A stretch of 64,000 nucleotides of DNA from Pseudomonas sp. JQ170C (GCF_035581345.1 NZ_CP141608.1:3998501-4062500), one strand, 5' to 3'. Numbered from the stretch's first letter, positions 8,437-18,558 are shown. Numbers and translations are program-made. The notes: generated from the letters alone by a model not told the origin.

Positions 8437-8455
8437 AATAATGCGATCAATTCCC
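8437..8455 (+). promoter_or_regulatory. Fur-box-like site upstream of sigma gene 2
   Basis: AATAATGCGATCAATTCCC lies 16 bases before the start codon of the second FecI-type gene and agrees with the Fur consensus at 11 of 19 positions; the flanking AAATAATAATG and CCCATTTG resemble the site before the third sigma gene. Confidence 0.5.
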
Positions 8456-8471
8456 ATTTGAGCCATTTACC

Positions 8472-8990
8472 ATGTCGGCCGACTCCTCCGCCCTGCCCGC
8501 CGCTGTCGGCGACCTTTACGCTGCACACAACGCATGGCTGCGTGGCTGGTTGCGCAAGCGCATGGGTGATCACGCCGATGCAGCCGACCTGGCACAAGAC
8601 ACCTTCGTCAAGGTCATCAAGGCGCGTAATGCGCTGGAGATCCGCGAACCCCGCCAGTACCTGGCGACCATCGCCAAAGGCTTGATGATCGACCAGTTCC
8701 GTCGCCGGTCGCTGGAACTGGCCTACCTCGAAACCCTGGCAAGCCTGCCTGCCGCTCAAGTCCCCAGCTGTGAAGCGCAAGCGATCCTGTTCGAGACATT
8801 GGTGGAGCTGGACCGGATGCTTGCCGGGCTTGGAGCACGGGTACGCCAGGTCTTCATCCTGTCGCAACTCGACGGCCTGACGTACGCCCAGATTGCCGAC
8901 CAGCTGGGTATTTCCCTGCGCTCGGTGAACAACCACATGGCCAAGGCCATGGAACACATCTGCCTGATGCAATGGGAAACCCTGGCATGA
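8472..8990 (+). CDS. FecI-type ECF sigma factor (module 2)
   Basis: A 172-residue iron-starvation ECF sigma factor. Region 2 reads DAADLAQDTFVKVI and YLATIAKGLMIDQFRRR (residues ~37-78); region 4 reads VRQVFILSQLDGLTYAQIADQLGISLRSVNNHMAKAM (~119-158) with the helix-turn-helix. It starts at ATG 8472 after a Fur-like box and overlaps the following fecR by four bases. It is clearly paralogous to the sigma factors at 3.6 and 36.2 kb but diverged in sequence, so each probably serves its own receptor. The upstream tandem REP array separates it from the first iron module. Confidence 0.93.
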   Translation: MSADSSALPAAVGDLYAAHNAWLRGWLRKRMGDHADAADLAQDTFVKVIKARNALEIREPRQYLATIAKGLMIDQFRRRSLELAYLETLASLPAAQVPSCEAQAILFETLVELDRMLAGLGARVRQVFILSQLDGLTYAQIADQLGISLRSVNNHMAKAMEHICLMQWETLA

Positions 8991-9940
8991 CCCCGTCGCC
9001 CTCCCCAGCCCAACGCGAGGCGATCCGTGACGCGGCCCACTGGTACGCCCGCTTGTCCTCCGGCGAGGCCAGCGCCGAAGAGCAGGCGCAATGGCAACGC
9101 TGGCACGATACCAACCCCCTGCATCAACAGGCCTGGCAACGCATGCAGGCGGTGAGCGCGACGCTGGATCGCTTGCCCCGGCACCTGGCTTCCTCGACGC
9201 TGCTGAGCGCCGGGCAGTCGCGGCGACAGGTGCTCTATGGGTTGGCAATGCTGCTTGGCGGTGGCGCACTCGCAACGCTGGGCTGGCGTAGCGAGTTGCG
9301 CCATGAGTGGACCGCAACCTTCCGTACCGGCGTGGGCGAACGCCGGGACTTGACGCTGGCGGACGGCAGTCAGGTGATACTCGACACCGACAGTGCCCTG
9401 GACCTGCAATTCGATGATCGGCAGCGGCGCCTGATCCTGCGTCGCGGGCAATTGGCAATCACCACGGCGCCCGATCCCTTGGTCCGCCCCCTGATGGTCG
9501 ACACCCGCTTTGGCCGGGTACTGGCGCTGGGTACCCGCTTCACCGTCAGCGTCGATCACCAGGGCAGCGAAGTGGCTGTGCTGGAAAAGGCGGTGCAGGT
9601 GTCGCTCGGATCAACCCGCCACCTGCGCCTTGACGCCGGCCAACGGGCGGCCTTCGGGCCGACGGGGATCGGTAGCGTGCGCAACAACGATGCATCGGTC
9701 GGCGCCTGGCAGGACGGCAGCCTGATCGCAATCAACCAGCCCTTGGGCGAACTGCTTGCCCAGTTGTCCCGCTATCGCCCCGGGGTGCTGCAGTGTGATC
9801 CGGCAGTCGCGGCCATGAAGATCTCGGGTGCCTTCCCCATCGCCGATACCGACCTGGCCTTGGCCGCGTTGCAAGCCGCCTTCCCACTCGGCGTGCATCG
9901 ACGCACCCGCTATTGGGTGACCGTTACGGCACAAGGCTGA
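8987..9940 (+). CDS. FecR-type anti-sigma factor/signal transducer (module 2)
   Basis: A 317-residue FecR homologue. The N-terminal sigma-binding domain includes AAHWYARLSSGEASAEEQAQ and QRWHDTNPLHQQAWQRMQ; a membrane segment lies near residue 85 (VLYGLAMLLGGGALATLGW); the periplasmic part has LADGSQVILDTDSALDLQF and GTRFTVSVDHQGSEVAVLE. ATG 8987 overlaps the sigma stop (ATGA) and is preferred to an earlier in-frame start at 8972. It should keep the module 2 sigma factor silent without siderophore and be partly required for its activity with it, as known for FecR/FpvR-type proteins. The receptor gene follows after 89 bases. Confidence 0.92.
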   Translation: MTPSPSPAQREAIRDAAHWYARLSSGEASAEEQAQWQRWHDTNPLHQQAWQRMQAVSATLDRLPRHLASSTLLSAGQSRRQVLYGLAMLLGGGALATLGWRSELRHEWTATFRTGVGERRDLTLADGSQVILDTDSALDLQFDDRQRRLILRRGQLAITTAPDPLVRPLMVDTRFGRVLALGTRFTVSVDHQGSEVAVLEKAVQVSLGSTRHLRLDAGQRAAFGPTGIGSVRNNDASVGAWQDGSLIAINQPLGELLAQLSRYRPGVLQCDPAVAAMKISGAFPIADTDLALAALQAAFPLGVHRRTRYWVTVTAQG

Positions 9941-10029
9941 AGTTTTTTTGCCTGCCATTGCACTTTTCCCCGCGCCCGTTCGGCTCTCCCTTCCAACTGA
10001 TCAACTGAATGTTCCTGGGAAGGGGAAAC

Positions 10030-12531
10030 ATGAGCATTAAGCTACGGGCACACACGACATTGGCCCTGACACTCCACCTGACGATGGGCGCGGCGCTCGT
10101 TTGGCCCGGCGTCTCGCTTGCCGCGCAGGTGAGCAGCAGCCAGGCCCGCGCCTACGACATCGAACCCGGTACGTTGACCGAAACGCTGAGCCGGTTCGCC
10201 AGTCAGTCCGGGGTGGCGTTGTCATTCGATGACGCCAGCACCCAGGCGCGTCGCTCACCCGGCTTGAAGGGCAGCTACACCGTCGAGCAGGGCTTCGCTG
10301 TACTGCTGGCCGGCAGTGGATTGCACGCCGCACGCCAGGAAAATGGTGTCTACCTGCTCAGCGCCAGCACCCTGCGCAACGGCTCCGTGGAACTGGGCGC
10401 GACGACCATCGAAAGCCGCAGCCTGCAGGCGGACGCCGACAGCTATAGCGCCGGCACCGCAACCGTTGGCAGCAAGGTGGCGACGTCGCTGCGTGAGGTC
10501 CCGCATTCGGTCTCGGTCATGACCCGCCAGCAAATCGAGGACCAGAACCTCAACAGCCTGACCGACGTCATGGGCAAGATGACCGGCGTCTCGCTGCAAA
10601 AAGGCGGGATTTCCCAGGCGGCCATGGGTAACGAGAGCAACTTTTTCTCGCGCGGTTTCGCCGTCTCCAACACCACCATCGATGGCGGCGCGCCATTGAC
10701 GACCTCGATCGCCGGTTACGGTTCGCTGAGCCAGCTGGATATGGCCCAGTACGAACGCGTCGAGTTTTTGCGCGGTGTCGACGGCCTGTACTCCAGTACC
10801 GGCGACCCAGGCGGTACCGTCAACCTGGTACGCAAGCGAGCCCTGCGGGAACACCAGCTGACGTTCTCGGTATCGGCGGGCAGCTGGGACAACTACCGCA
10901 CCGAGCTGGACGTGACCGGTGCCCTGGTCGACAGCGGCGCCATACGGGGTCGACTGGGCATGGCGTATCAGGACAGCAAGTCATTCATGGACTATGTCGA
11001 CACGCAGAACTCGCTGACCTACGGCTCGCTGGCATTCGACCTGAGCCCCGATACCACCCTGACCCTGGGCGGCAGCTTCCAGGACAACGACGGCGTCCCC
11101 TACTTTGCCGGACTGCCGCGCTACACCAATGGCGACGACCTGAAACTGCCGCGCCACACCGCGTTCACCTCGAACTGGAACACGGTCGAGGAAAAGACCA
11201 CCCAGCTGTACACCAAGCTCGAACATAGCTTCAGCAGCGACTGGTCACTGACCACCGACCTGTCCTATGTCGATATCGACCGTGACTCCGCTGGCCTGTA
11301 CTTCTTCGGCGGCGTCGACCCGATCACCGGCACCGGACCGACCTGGCACCAGTTCCCGAACAAGGGCGGCAGCGTGCGCAAGTCGGTCAACAGCTACGTC
11401 AAGGGTGGCTTCGACGCCTTCGACCTGCACCACGACGTGCTTTTCGGTGTCGACTACACCCACACCGTCGGCACCGTCATCCAGCGTACCGGCCTGATCT
11501 CGGGCATTCCGGTTGACCTGAGCGACCGCAATCCGCCCCAGGACATGGGCAGCACTGCCAACAAGAAACAGGACCTGCCCGAGATACGCCGCTCCGCCTA
11601 TGGCATGACCCGTCTGTCCTTGACCGACGAGCTCAAGTTCATTCTCGGCGGCAGACTGTCCGACTACAGCTACCAGAACAAGCAGGACTTCTACGACGGC
11701 GTGACCCCACCCTCGCGGCCAGCGACCCAGCACAAGCGCGGCGTGTTCACGCCCTATGCCGGTCTGACCTACGACCTGAACGACCAGTGGACCACCTACA
11801 TCAGCTACGCCGAGACCTTTACCCCGCAGGCAGGTAACAACGATACCAACGGCGCCCAACTCGATCCCGCCACCTCGAAGAACTACGAGATTGGCCTCAA
11901 GGGCCAGCTGCTCGATGGTCGGGTCAACACTTCGTTCGCCGTCTACCGGATCGAACAGGACAACACCGCGGTTTACGATGAGAACGGTACCGGCCCGGTC
12001 GGTAGCGAAGCGACCTGCTGCTACTTCAACGCCGGCCAGGTGGTGAGCAAAGGCTTCGATGCAGAAATCAGCGGTGAAGTCGCCAAAGGCCTGCAACTGA
12101 TGGCCGGCTACACCTACAACCGCCTCGAAGCCAAGGACGCCAGCGAAGGGCGCGGCAGCTTTGAAGGGGTCACGCCCAAGCACCTGCTCAAGGTCTGGGG
12201 TACCTACCAATTGCCGGGTGAGTTGCACGACTGGAAAGCGGGCCTGGGTGCGATCAGCCAGAGCACCACCTCCAAGCAGGGCTCGATCTCACCGTTCAAC
12301 CCCGACACCGGCAATTTCGACGGCGACCCGGTCGATTACAAGTTCCTGCAGTCGGGCTACACAATCTGGAGCGCAAGCCTGGACTATCAGATCGACAAAA
12401 ACTGGTCGGCCACGCTCAATGCCAACAACCTCTTCGACAAGAAGTATTACTCGACGGTGGGCACGTCGGCGTACAACAACTTCTATGGCGACCCACGCAA
12501 CTTCATGCTGACCATTCGCAGCACGTTCTGA
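10030..12531 (+). CDS. TonB-dependent ferric-siderophore receptor with signalling domain (module 2)
   Basis: An outer-membrane transducer receptor of 833 residues. The signal peptide ends near VSLAAQ; the STN domain runs from ARAYDIEPGTLTETLSRFASQ to VLLAGSGLHA; the plug shows VATSLREVPHSVSVMTRQQI and VEFLRGVDGLYSSTGDPGG; the barrel ends FMLTIRSTF. ATG 10030 is chosen because GGGAAGGGGAAAC lies immediately upstream; an in-frame ATG at 10009 has no such site. It is about as long as the module 1 receptor and shares its layout, so both belong to the ferrioxamine/pyoverdine-type receptors. The exact siderophore cannot be told. A hairpin directly after the stop may end transcription. Confidence 0.94.
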   Translation: MSIKLRAHTTLALTLHLTMGAALVWPGVSLAAQVSSSQARAYDIEPGTLTETLSRFASQSGVALSFDDASTQARRSPGLKGSYTVEQGFAVLLAGSGLHAARQENGVYLLSASTLRNGSVELGATTIESRSLQADADSYSAGTATVGSKVATSLREVPHSVSVMTRQQIEDQNLNSLTDVMGKMTGVSLQKGGISQAAMGNESNFFSRGFAVSNTTIDGGAPLTTSIAGYGSLSQLDMAQYERVEFLRGVDGLYSSTGDPGGTVNLVRKRALREHQLTFSVSAGSWDNYRTELDVTGALVDSGAIRGRLGMAYQDSKSFMDYVDTQNSLTYGSLAFDLSPDTTLTLGGSFQDNDGVPYFAGLPRYTNGDDLKLPRHTAFTSNWNTVEEKTTQLYTKLEHSFSSDWSLTTDLSYVDIDRDSAGLYFFGGVDPITGTGPTWHQFPNKGGSVRKSVNSYVKGGFDAFDLHHDVLFGVDYTHTVGTVIQRTGLISGIPVDLSDRNPPQDMGSTANKKQDLPEIRRSAYGMTRLSLTDELKFILGGRLSDYSYQNKQDFYDGVTPPSRPATQHKRGVFTPYAGLTYDLNDQWTTYISYAETFTPQAGNNDTNGAQLDPATSKNYEIGLKGQLLDGRVNTSFAVYRIEQDNTAVYDENGTGPVGSEATCCYFNAGQVVSKGFDAEISGEVAKGLQLMAGYTYNRLEAKDASEGRGSFEGVTPKHLLKVWGTYQLPGELHDWKAGLGAISQSTTSKQGSISPFNPDTGNFDGDPVDYKFLQSGYTIWSASLDYQIDKNWSATLNANNLFDKKYYSTVGTSAYNNFYGDPRNFMLTIRSTF

Positions 12532-12545
12532 AGAGCGCCCCCTTG

Positions 12546-12574
12546 TGACAGCGGCGCACAGGCAGCCGCTGTCA
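12546..12574 (+). terminator. Hairpin after the module 2 receptor gene
   Basis: A perfect 10-bp inverted repeat, TGACAGCGGC and GCCGCTGTCA, with a 9-base loop begins 14 bases after the receptor stop. It lacks a T-run, so termination is likely but not certain. Confidence 0.55.
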
Positions 12575-12840
12575 TGATCCATGCTTTAATGGCACGCATG
12601 GGCGATGTGGTGCTGGAGGCCACCGGGGCCTTGCGCATGAACTATGAAATTCTCGGTAACGCGGAGCCGGAGCTGCATTGCCACATCTTCCCGCGCTATG
12701 CCTCGGAGCCGGAAAAAAACCGCAAGATGCCCGCCTGGTTCTATGACTGGAAGACAGCCATCGCGTATTCGGAAGAAACACACGGGACGCTGCGCAAGCG
12801 GATTGCGCAGTTGCTGACGGCAACAACCAGCCAAGCATGA
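12574..12840 (+). pseudogene. 3' fragment of a HIT-family (histidine triad) gene
   Basis: The frame encodes the C-terminal part of a HIT nucleotide-hydrolase-like protein: MRMNYEILGNAEPELHCHI-like text with the triad region ELHCHIFPRY, then a C-terminal helix region to LLTATTSQA. Intact HIT proteins of this kind have about 50-70 further residues, including the nucleotide-binding N-terminal half; here the region upstream is the receptor's 3' end and a hairpin, so the N-terminus is missing. The ATG at 12574 sits in the hairpin and has no ribosome-binding site. It is most likely a remnant left by deletion, although a short expressed product cannot be excluded. Confidence 0.65.
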
Positions 12841-12848
12841 CCCCACTG

Positions 12849-12917
12849 TAGGAGCGGGCTTGCCCCGCGATAGCGATCGTTCTGGCACATCGCATCGCGG
12901 GGCAAGCCCGTTCCCAC
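12849..12917. repeat. Paired REP palindrome
   Basis: GGAGCGGGCTTGCCCCGCGA faces ATCGCGGGGCAAGCCCG across a ~28-base centre. This is the wide-spaced, outward form of the REP pair and sits between the HIT remnant and the katG promoter region. Confidence 0.9.
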
Positions 12918-13014
12918 GGCTGAAAGAGCCAGTCTATTACCCCCCAATACTCCCGCTATTAGCCCTCGCCCTTCTCCACGACTAGCCTATATTTATCGCT
13001 GCACTGATCCGGCC

Positions 13015-15394
<2,380 letters not shown>

Positions 15395-15404
15395 GAGGCA
15401 CGCC

Positions 15405-15442
15405 AAAACGCCCCGACCTGAAGGTTCAGGCCGGGGCGTTTT
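15405..15442 (+). terminator. Rho-independent terminator of katG
   Basis: AAAACGCCCC and GGGGCGTTTT form a long stem with an inner CCTGAA/TTCAGG helix, ending in a T-run, ten bases after the katG stop codon. Confidence 0.93.
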
Positions 15443-15557
15443 CTATTCTGATCCGTATTTTTCTGCGCTACCTGCATCTGTAATGCAAACCCTGAGACTC
15501 CGACAATAAAGCCCTGTAAGGCGCGTTTGCCTCTTTCCTGTTCAATTCGGAGTTCAT

Positions 15558-15641
15558 ATGGGCAAGCTTGCATTTTTCGTGGTTGGCTTTCTGGTGCTGG
15601 CAATTGGCATTGGCGCGCTGGGCACCATCTCCCCCTTGTAA
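15558..15641 (+). CDS. Tiny single-span membrane protein candidate, 27 residues
   Basis: ATG 15558 with CGGAG six bases upstream opens a 27-codon frame reading MGKLAFFVVGFLVLAIGIGA followed by LGTISPL and TAA. One positive residue near the N-terminus followed by ~20 hydrophobic residues predicts a single inner-membrane span with the C-terminus outside. It stands alone after the katG terminator and before a REP pair. It is too short for routine gene callers; no family was recognised. The case for it being real rests on the ribosome-binding site and the clean membrane helix. Confidence 0.5.
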   Translation: MGKLAFFVVGFLVLAIGIGALGTISPL

Positions 15642-15649
15642 AGACACCG

Positions 15650-15718
15650 TAGGAGCGGGCTTGCCCCGCGATAGCGATCGTTCTGACACATCGCTTCGCG
15701 GGGCAAGCCCGCTTCTAC
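15650..15718. repeat. Paired REP palindrome
   Basis: GGAGCGGGCTTGCCCCGCGA faces CGCGGGGCAAGCCCGCTTC with a ~27-base centre, nearly identical to the pair at 12849-12917, placed between the tiny membrane ORF and the phosphatase gene. Confidence 0.9.
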
Positions 15719-15806
15719 GGTAGCTGTCATCATCGCGTCATGGATCGAGTGGCAAGATCGTCGCACACGCTTTTAGCGCTACCGATGAACGTGCAAGGAA
15801 CACTCG

Positions 15807-16742
15807 ATGAAAAGCGACACCTCCCTGTTTGCGGCCATTGACCTGGGGTCCAATGCGTTTCGCATGATGATCGGCCAACCGGTCAAACGGAACCGGCAAT
15901 GGGTCATCGAAGAGGTGAAATCCTTGCGCGAACCCGTACGCCTGGCCGAGGGTCTGCACGGTGGCGCCCTGGATGAACTGGCGCTGGACCGGGGCTGGCA
16001 AGCCCTCGCCCGCTTTGGTAAAAAACTGCGCGGTTTCGAGCCCGGACGCGTCCGCGCGGTGGCCACCAGCGCCGTGCGCGAAGCGGCAAACGCCAGGCTG
16101 TTTTTGAGCGATGCCCAGCGTCACCTGGGCTTTCCCATCGATGTGATTTCGGGCGAAGAAGAAGCCAAGCTGGTGTACGCCGGCGTCAGCCATCGCATCC
16201 CGGCGTCCGATGCCATGCGCCTGGTGGTCGACATCGGCGGCGGCTCCACCGAACTGATACTGGGCCGGGGTGAGCAGGCCCTGCTGACCGAAAGCCTGAC
16301 CATCGGCAGCGGCACCTGGAGTACACGCTATTTCCCCGGCGGCCTGGTATCGGCACAGTCCCTGCTGGACGCCGAGCGCTGCGCCACCCTGCAGTTCGAG
16401 AAAGTCGCCCGTCGTTATCGTCACCTGGGTTGGCAGCAGGCAATCGGTTCATCGGGCACCGCCCGAATGCTGGCCAAAGTGCTCAGGGCCAATGCCTTGA
16501 ACGACTGCGGCGAAGGCGGCATCACCTATCGCGGCCTGCTGCGCCTGGCGGTGCTACTGCTCGATGCCGGGCATGTGAACTGCACCCGCCTGGGCGGCTT
16601 GCAGCCCCATCGCCAGAACGTGCTGCCGGGTGGCCTGGCAATCATGCTGGCGGCCTTCAAGGCGTTCGGGATTACCGAGATGACGCCGTCGGAGCCTGGG
16701 CTCAGGTTTGGTTTATTGCATGGGTTGATGCTGAACAAATGA
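15807..16742 (+). CDS. Ppx/GppA-family phosphatase, short form
   Basis: A 311-residue member of the exopolyphosphatase/guanosine-pentaphosphatase family in the sugar-kinase/Hsp70 fold. The phosphate-binding loops are seen as AAIDLGSNAFRMMIG (residues ~9-23) and VVDIGGGSTELIL (~139-151), and VISGEEEAKLVYAGV carries the catalytic glutamate. It lacks the C-terminal HD-like domain of full-length Ppx and GppA (about 500 residues), so it is the short paralogue type. It could cleave polyphosphate or pppGpp; which one cannot be decided. ATG 15807 follows AAGGAAC. It is monocistronic. Confidence 0.88.
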   Translation: MKSDTSLFAAIDLGSNAFRMMIGQPVKRNRQWVIEEVKSLREPVRLAEGLHGGALDELALDRGWQALARFGKKLRGFEPGRVRAVATSAVREAANARLFLSDAQRHLGFPIDVISGEEEAKLVYAGVSHRIPASDAMRLVVDIGGGSTELILGRGEQALLTESLTIGSGTWSTRYFPGGLVSAQSLLDAERCATLQFEKVARRYRHLGWQQAIGSSGTARMLAKVLRANALNDCGEGGITYRGLLRLAVLLLDAGHVNCTRLGGLQPHRQNVLPGGLAIMLAAFKAFGITEMTPSEPGLRFGLLHGLMLNK

Positions 16743-16780
16743 GGGTTGGCCTAGTGCCACAGCGGCTGCATCACCGTTGC

Positions 16781-16809
16781 CGGAAGTGATGTCAGGGCAG
16801 GCACTTCCG
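16781..16809. terminator. Hairpin between convergent genes
   Basis: CGGAAGTG and CACTTCCG form a perfect 8-bp stem with a 13-base loop, 38 bases after the phosphatase stop and before the end of the convergent small membrane gene. There is no T-run, so it is a possible bidirectional terminator. Confidence 0.4.
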
Positions 16810-16858
16810 TCACCTTGCGAAGGTTGTACCCGTGCACCAACTCCAGCGTTGAACCTCG

Positions 16859-17185
16859 CTACAGAAATACCGCGATAGCGGTGTTGACCAGAATGGTGAT
16901 CACCCCGGCTGTAAACAAATCCCAACGTGTTTGAGCAAGACCAACCTGCTTCAGCGCATGGAGCCGGCCGAGGCTGCTTTCGCCTTTGAGCAGCGAGTCG
17001 AACTCCCGAGCGTTGATCGTTCTGCTCGCCAACAAGCCCGTCCATTTGGCAATGTTGTCTTTTGCTTGTACCAGGAAGTCCTTCAGGTCTTTTTCTGCAG
17101 CGCTCTTGAAGTCGTGGAAATTGTCTTTGATGAACACGGCCAACGGTTGCTTCAGCGCATTCAGGTAATCATCCAAATCGGCCAT
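16859..17185 (-). CDS. Small protein with C-terminal membrane segment, unknown function
   Basis: A 108-residue protein starting MADLDDYLNALKQPLAVF, preceded by GGGTGAAATAGCC. Residues 1-85 are helical and charged (DFKSAAEKDLKDFLVQAKDN) and the last 20 residues are hydrophobic (FTAGVITILVNTAIAVFL), suggesting a tail-anchored inner-membrane protein. Its start is 15 bases after the stop of the upstream lipoprotein gene, so the two form an operon. Codon use and base composition are more AT-rich than in the neighbours. I do not recognise a family. Confidence 0.7.
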   Translation of the reverse strand: MADLDDYLNALKQPLAVFIKDNFHDFKSAAEKDLKDFLVQAKDNIAKWTGLLASRTINAREFDSLLKGESSLGRLHALKQVGLAQTRWDLFTAGVITILVNTAIAVFL

Positions 17186-17200
17186 GGCTATTTCACCCTG

Positions 17201-17662
17201 CTAGTGTTTGATCTTTGCACTTTCCAGCTCGATGACTTGATTAAAGCTGGCCGCTATTTGTTTTTTCTTTTCAGGCAGAAACCCGACATTGAGCACGCCC
17301 TCGCGCTTCCATAGATTCAAGGTCGAGTACAGGTTGCCGTTGTCATTGACTTGCCATTCCTTTTTCTCGAACGAATAAACATAGCCCCTTATTTCCGCCC
17401 ACATACCCACCACGACCTCGTTCTTTGGCTGACCTTTGGCATATTCATAGGCCTTTTCAACTTCAAGTTTCAGCGCCTCCACTTCGCTTGCATGGGCCGA
17501 GTAAGGGCTTGCGACATTATCCAGCACGGCCAGTGCCTGTGCCTTGGTCGCCGTGGCCAGCTCGTAGGAGCGCTGGTCATAAGGGGAGATCGTGGGGCAT
17601 CCCACTAACGCCATAAAGCCAACCGCTATAACCCAGTACTTCAAACTGCTATCAATTTGCAT
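17201..17662 (-). CDS. Putative lipoprotein, unknown function
   Basis: A 153-residue protein with a lipoprotein signal: a hydrophobic stretch (WVIAVGFMALVGC) ending in a lipobox cysteine at residue ~22. The ATG at 17662 is chosen over an earlier in-frame GTG at 17683 because GGGAG lies eight bases upstream and the signal peptide is then of normal length. The mature part is helical, with one segment EVEALKLEVEKAYEYAK likely to form a coiled coil. No family was recognised. It is the first gene of a two-gene operon with the tail-anchored protein; a role at the envelope is the only reasonable guess. Confidence 0.72.
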   Translation of the reverse strand: MQIDSSLKYWVIAVGFMALVGCPTISPYDQRSYELATATKAQALAVLDNVASPYSAHASEVEALKLEVEKAYEYAKGQPKNEVVVGMWAEIRGYVYSFEKKEWQVNDNGNLYSTLNLWKREGVLNVGFLPEKKKQIAASFNQVIELESAKIKH

Positions 17663-17885
17663 TACATGCTCCCGGACACCCACAGCACTTACTATGTCTA
17701 TAAACAGGTTCGTTAGTTAGTGTTGTTTTAGCACAGAAGACAGCACCGTCAATGGTCCCGCCCGCGTCAAAAACACCTTTAGTTTGCTACACAGATTGAT
17801 GCAAAAGCGGTGAAAACAGACGGAAACAAGCATTGGCATTTGTGGGAAAAATCAGTAAAGTCCCGAGCGCTACATGACACGCTCA

Positions 17886-17959
17886 CCTGAGGACGACCTC
17901 AGGCTCGAATACTGATCGGGGACGGCCCTGGACTTCCAAGGAAGCAGGCCGTGACCGAT
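17886..17959 (+). ncRNA. Structured leader RNA, riboswitch candidate, upstream of nuoA-like/chaA-like genes
   Basis: Hairpin 1 (17886-17903) is a perfect 7-bp stem CCTGAGG/CCTCAGG closed by loop ACGA. Thirteen bases later hairpin 2 (17917-17930) is CGGGG/CCCTG closed by loop ACGG. Two GG-ACGR-CC hairpins in tandem are the hallmark of mini-ykkC, the guanidine-II riboswitch. Hairpin 2 competes with a longer fold: ATCGG (17915) with CCGAT (17955), CGGCC (17923) with GGCCG (17947) and CTTCC with GGAAG, which would bury the ribosome-binding sequence AAGGAAG (17938-17944). The downstream genes are cation-transport-like, so a cation-sensing class such as the nhaA-I lithium motif is an alternative identity. 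Confidence 0.6.
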
Positions 17960-18049
17960 GTACCCGCACCCCCTCCTGTCCCTCCCCTGTTCCGCTCTCC
18001 TGTGCAGCGCTTTCGGTTCTGTCCGTCAGCCCCGTGCGCCTGTGGCTAG
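17951..18049 (+). CDS. Proline-rich leader ORF, 32 residues
   Basis: GTG 17951 lies six bases after AAGGAAG, and opens a frame reading MTDVPAPPPVPPLFRSPVQR and 12 more residues to TAG at 18047. Seven prolines occur in the first 12 codons, including a PPP run. It begins inside the structured leader and ends 71 bases before the nuoA-like gene. The following DNA is C/T-rich and G-poor, as in Rho loading sites. By analogy with the proline-rich MgtL leader of Salmonella mgtA, it may be a regulatory peptide rather than a functional protein. This is inference; the ORF could also be untranslated. Confidence 0.4.
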   Translation: MTDVPAPPPVPPLFRSPVQRFRFCPSAPCACG

Positions 18050-18120
18050 CCCGTTCCCGCCTGAAGATTTCAATGACTTGAGCAACGCCACGTTGATCCA
18101 TTCACACCGGGGACTGAACA

Positions 18121-18555
18121 ATGACAGACACAGCCACCATCTCTCACAACTGGGCCTTCGGCGTCTTCTTGCTAGGCGTCGTCACGCTTTGCCTGTTGAT
18201 GCTGGGCATTTCCAGATTCCTGGGCGGCAAGGCCTGGGGGCGGAGCAAGAACGAACCCTTCGAGTCGGGGATGCTCCCCGTGGGTACCGCCCGCCTGCGG
18301 CTATCGGCCAAATTTCACCTGGTCGCGATTCTGTTCGTGATTTTTGAAGCCGAGGCACTGTTTCTGTTTGCCTACGCCGTCTCAGTGAGGGAAACAGGCT
18401 GGGCCGGATTCATCGGGGCCGTTATCTTCGCCGGCATCCTGCTGCTCGGGTTGGTTTATGAAGGTGCGATGGGCGCCCTCAACGGGGGCGTAAAAACCAA
18501 GCCCCGGGGCACGCGCAAAGACACCAACGCACCTTCGTGCTCCCAGGGGAACTGA
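18121..18555 (+). CDS. Orphan NuoA-like protein (complex I subunit A paralogue)
   Basis: A 144-residue protein with three membrane segments that closely follows NADH-quinone oxidoreductase subunit [18 protein letters not shown] and [19 protein letters not shown] are the family's landmark sequences. The normal FDIEALFLF acidic pair here reads FEAEALFLF, replacing the aspartate with glutamate. No other nuo genes follow; instead a ChaA-type antiporter starts four bases after its stop. So it is not part of the main nuo operon. It could be a duplicated subunit used in an alternative complex I, or a partner of the antiporter. The C-terminal tail ([16 protein letters not shown]) is unlike ordinary NuoA. 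Confidence 0.85.
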   Translation: MTDTATISHNWAFGVFLLGVVTLCLLMLGISRFLGGKAWGRSKNEPFESGMLPVGTARLRLSAKFHLVAILFVIFEAEALFLFAYAVSVRETGWAGFIGAVIFAGILLLGLVYEGAMGALNGGVKTKPRGTRKDTNAPSCSQGN

Positions 18556-18558
18556 CCC

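Noticed and set aside
9941..10029. Ribosome-binding-site-masking hairpin before receptor 2 like that of module 3
   Set aside because: No complementary arm to GGGAAGGGGAAAC was found in the gap; the module 3 inverted repeat is not shared.
17958..18347. 129-codon frame starting at ATG 17958 and overlapping the nuoA-like gene
   Set aside because: It is out of frame with the clearly conserved NuoA-like protein over most of its length, and its ATG is 13 bases from the nearest ribosome-binding sequence. The shorter GTG 17951 frame fits better.
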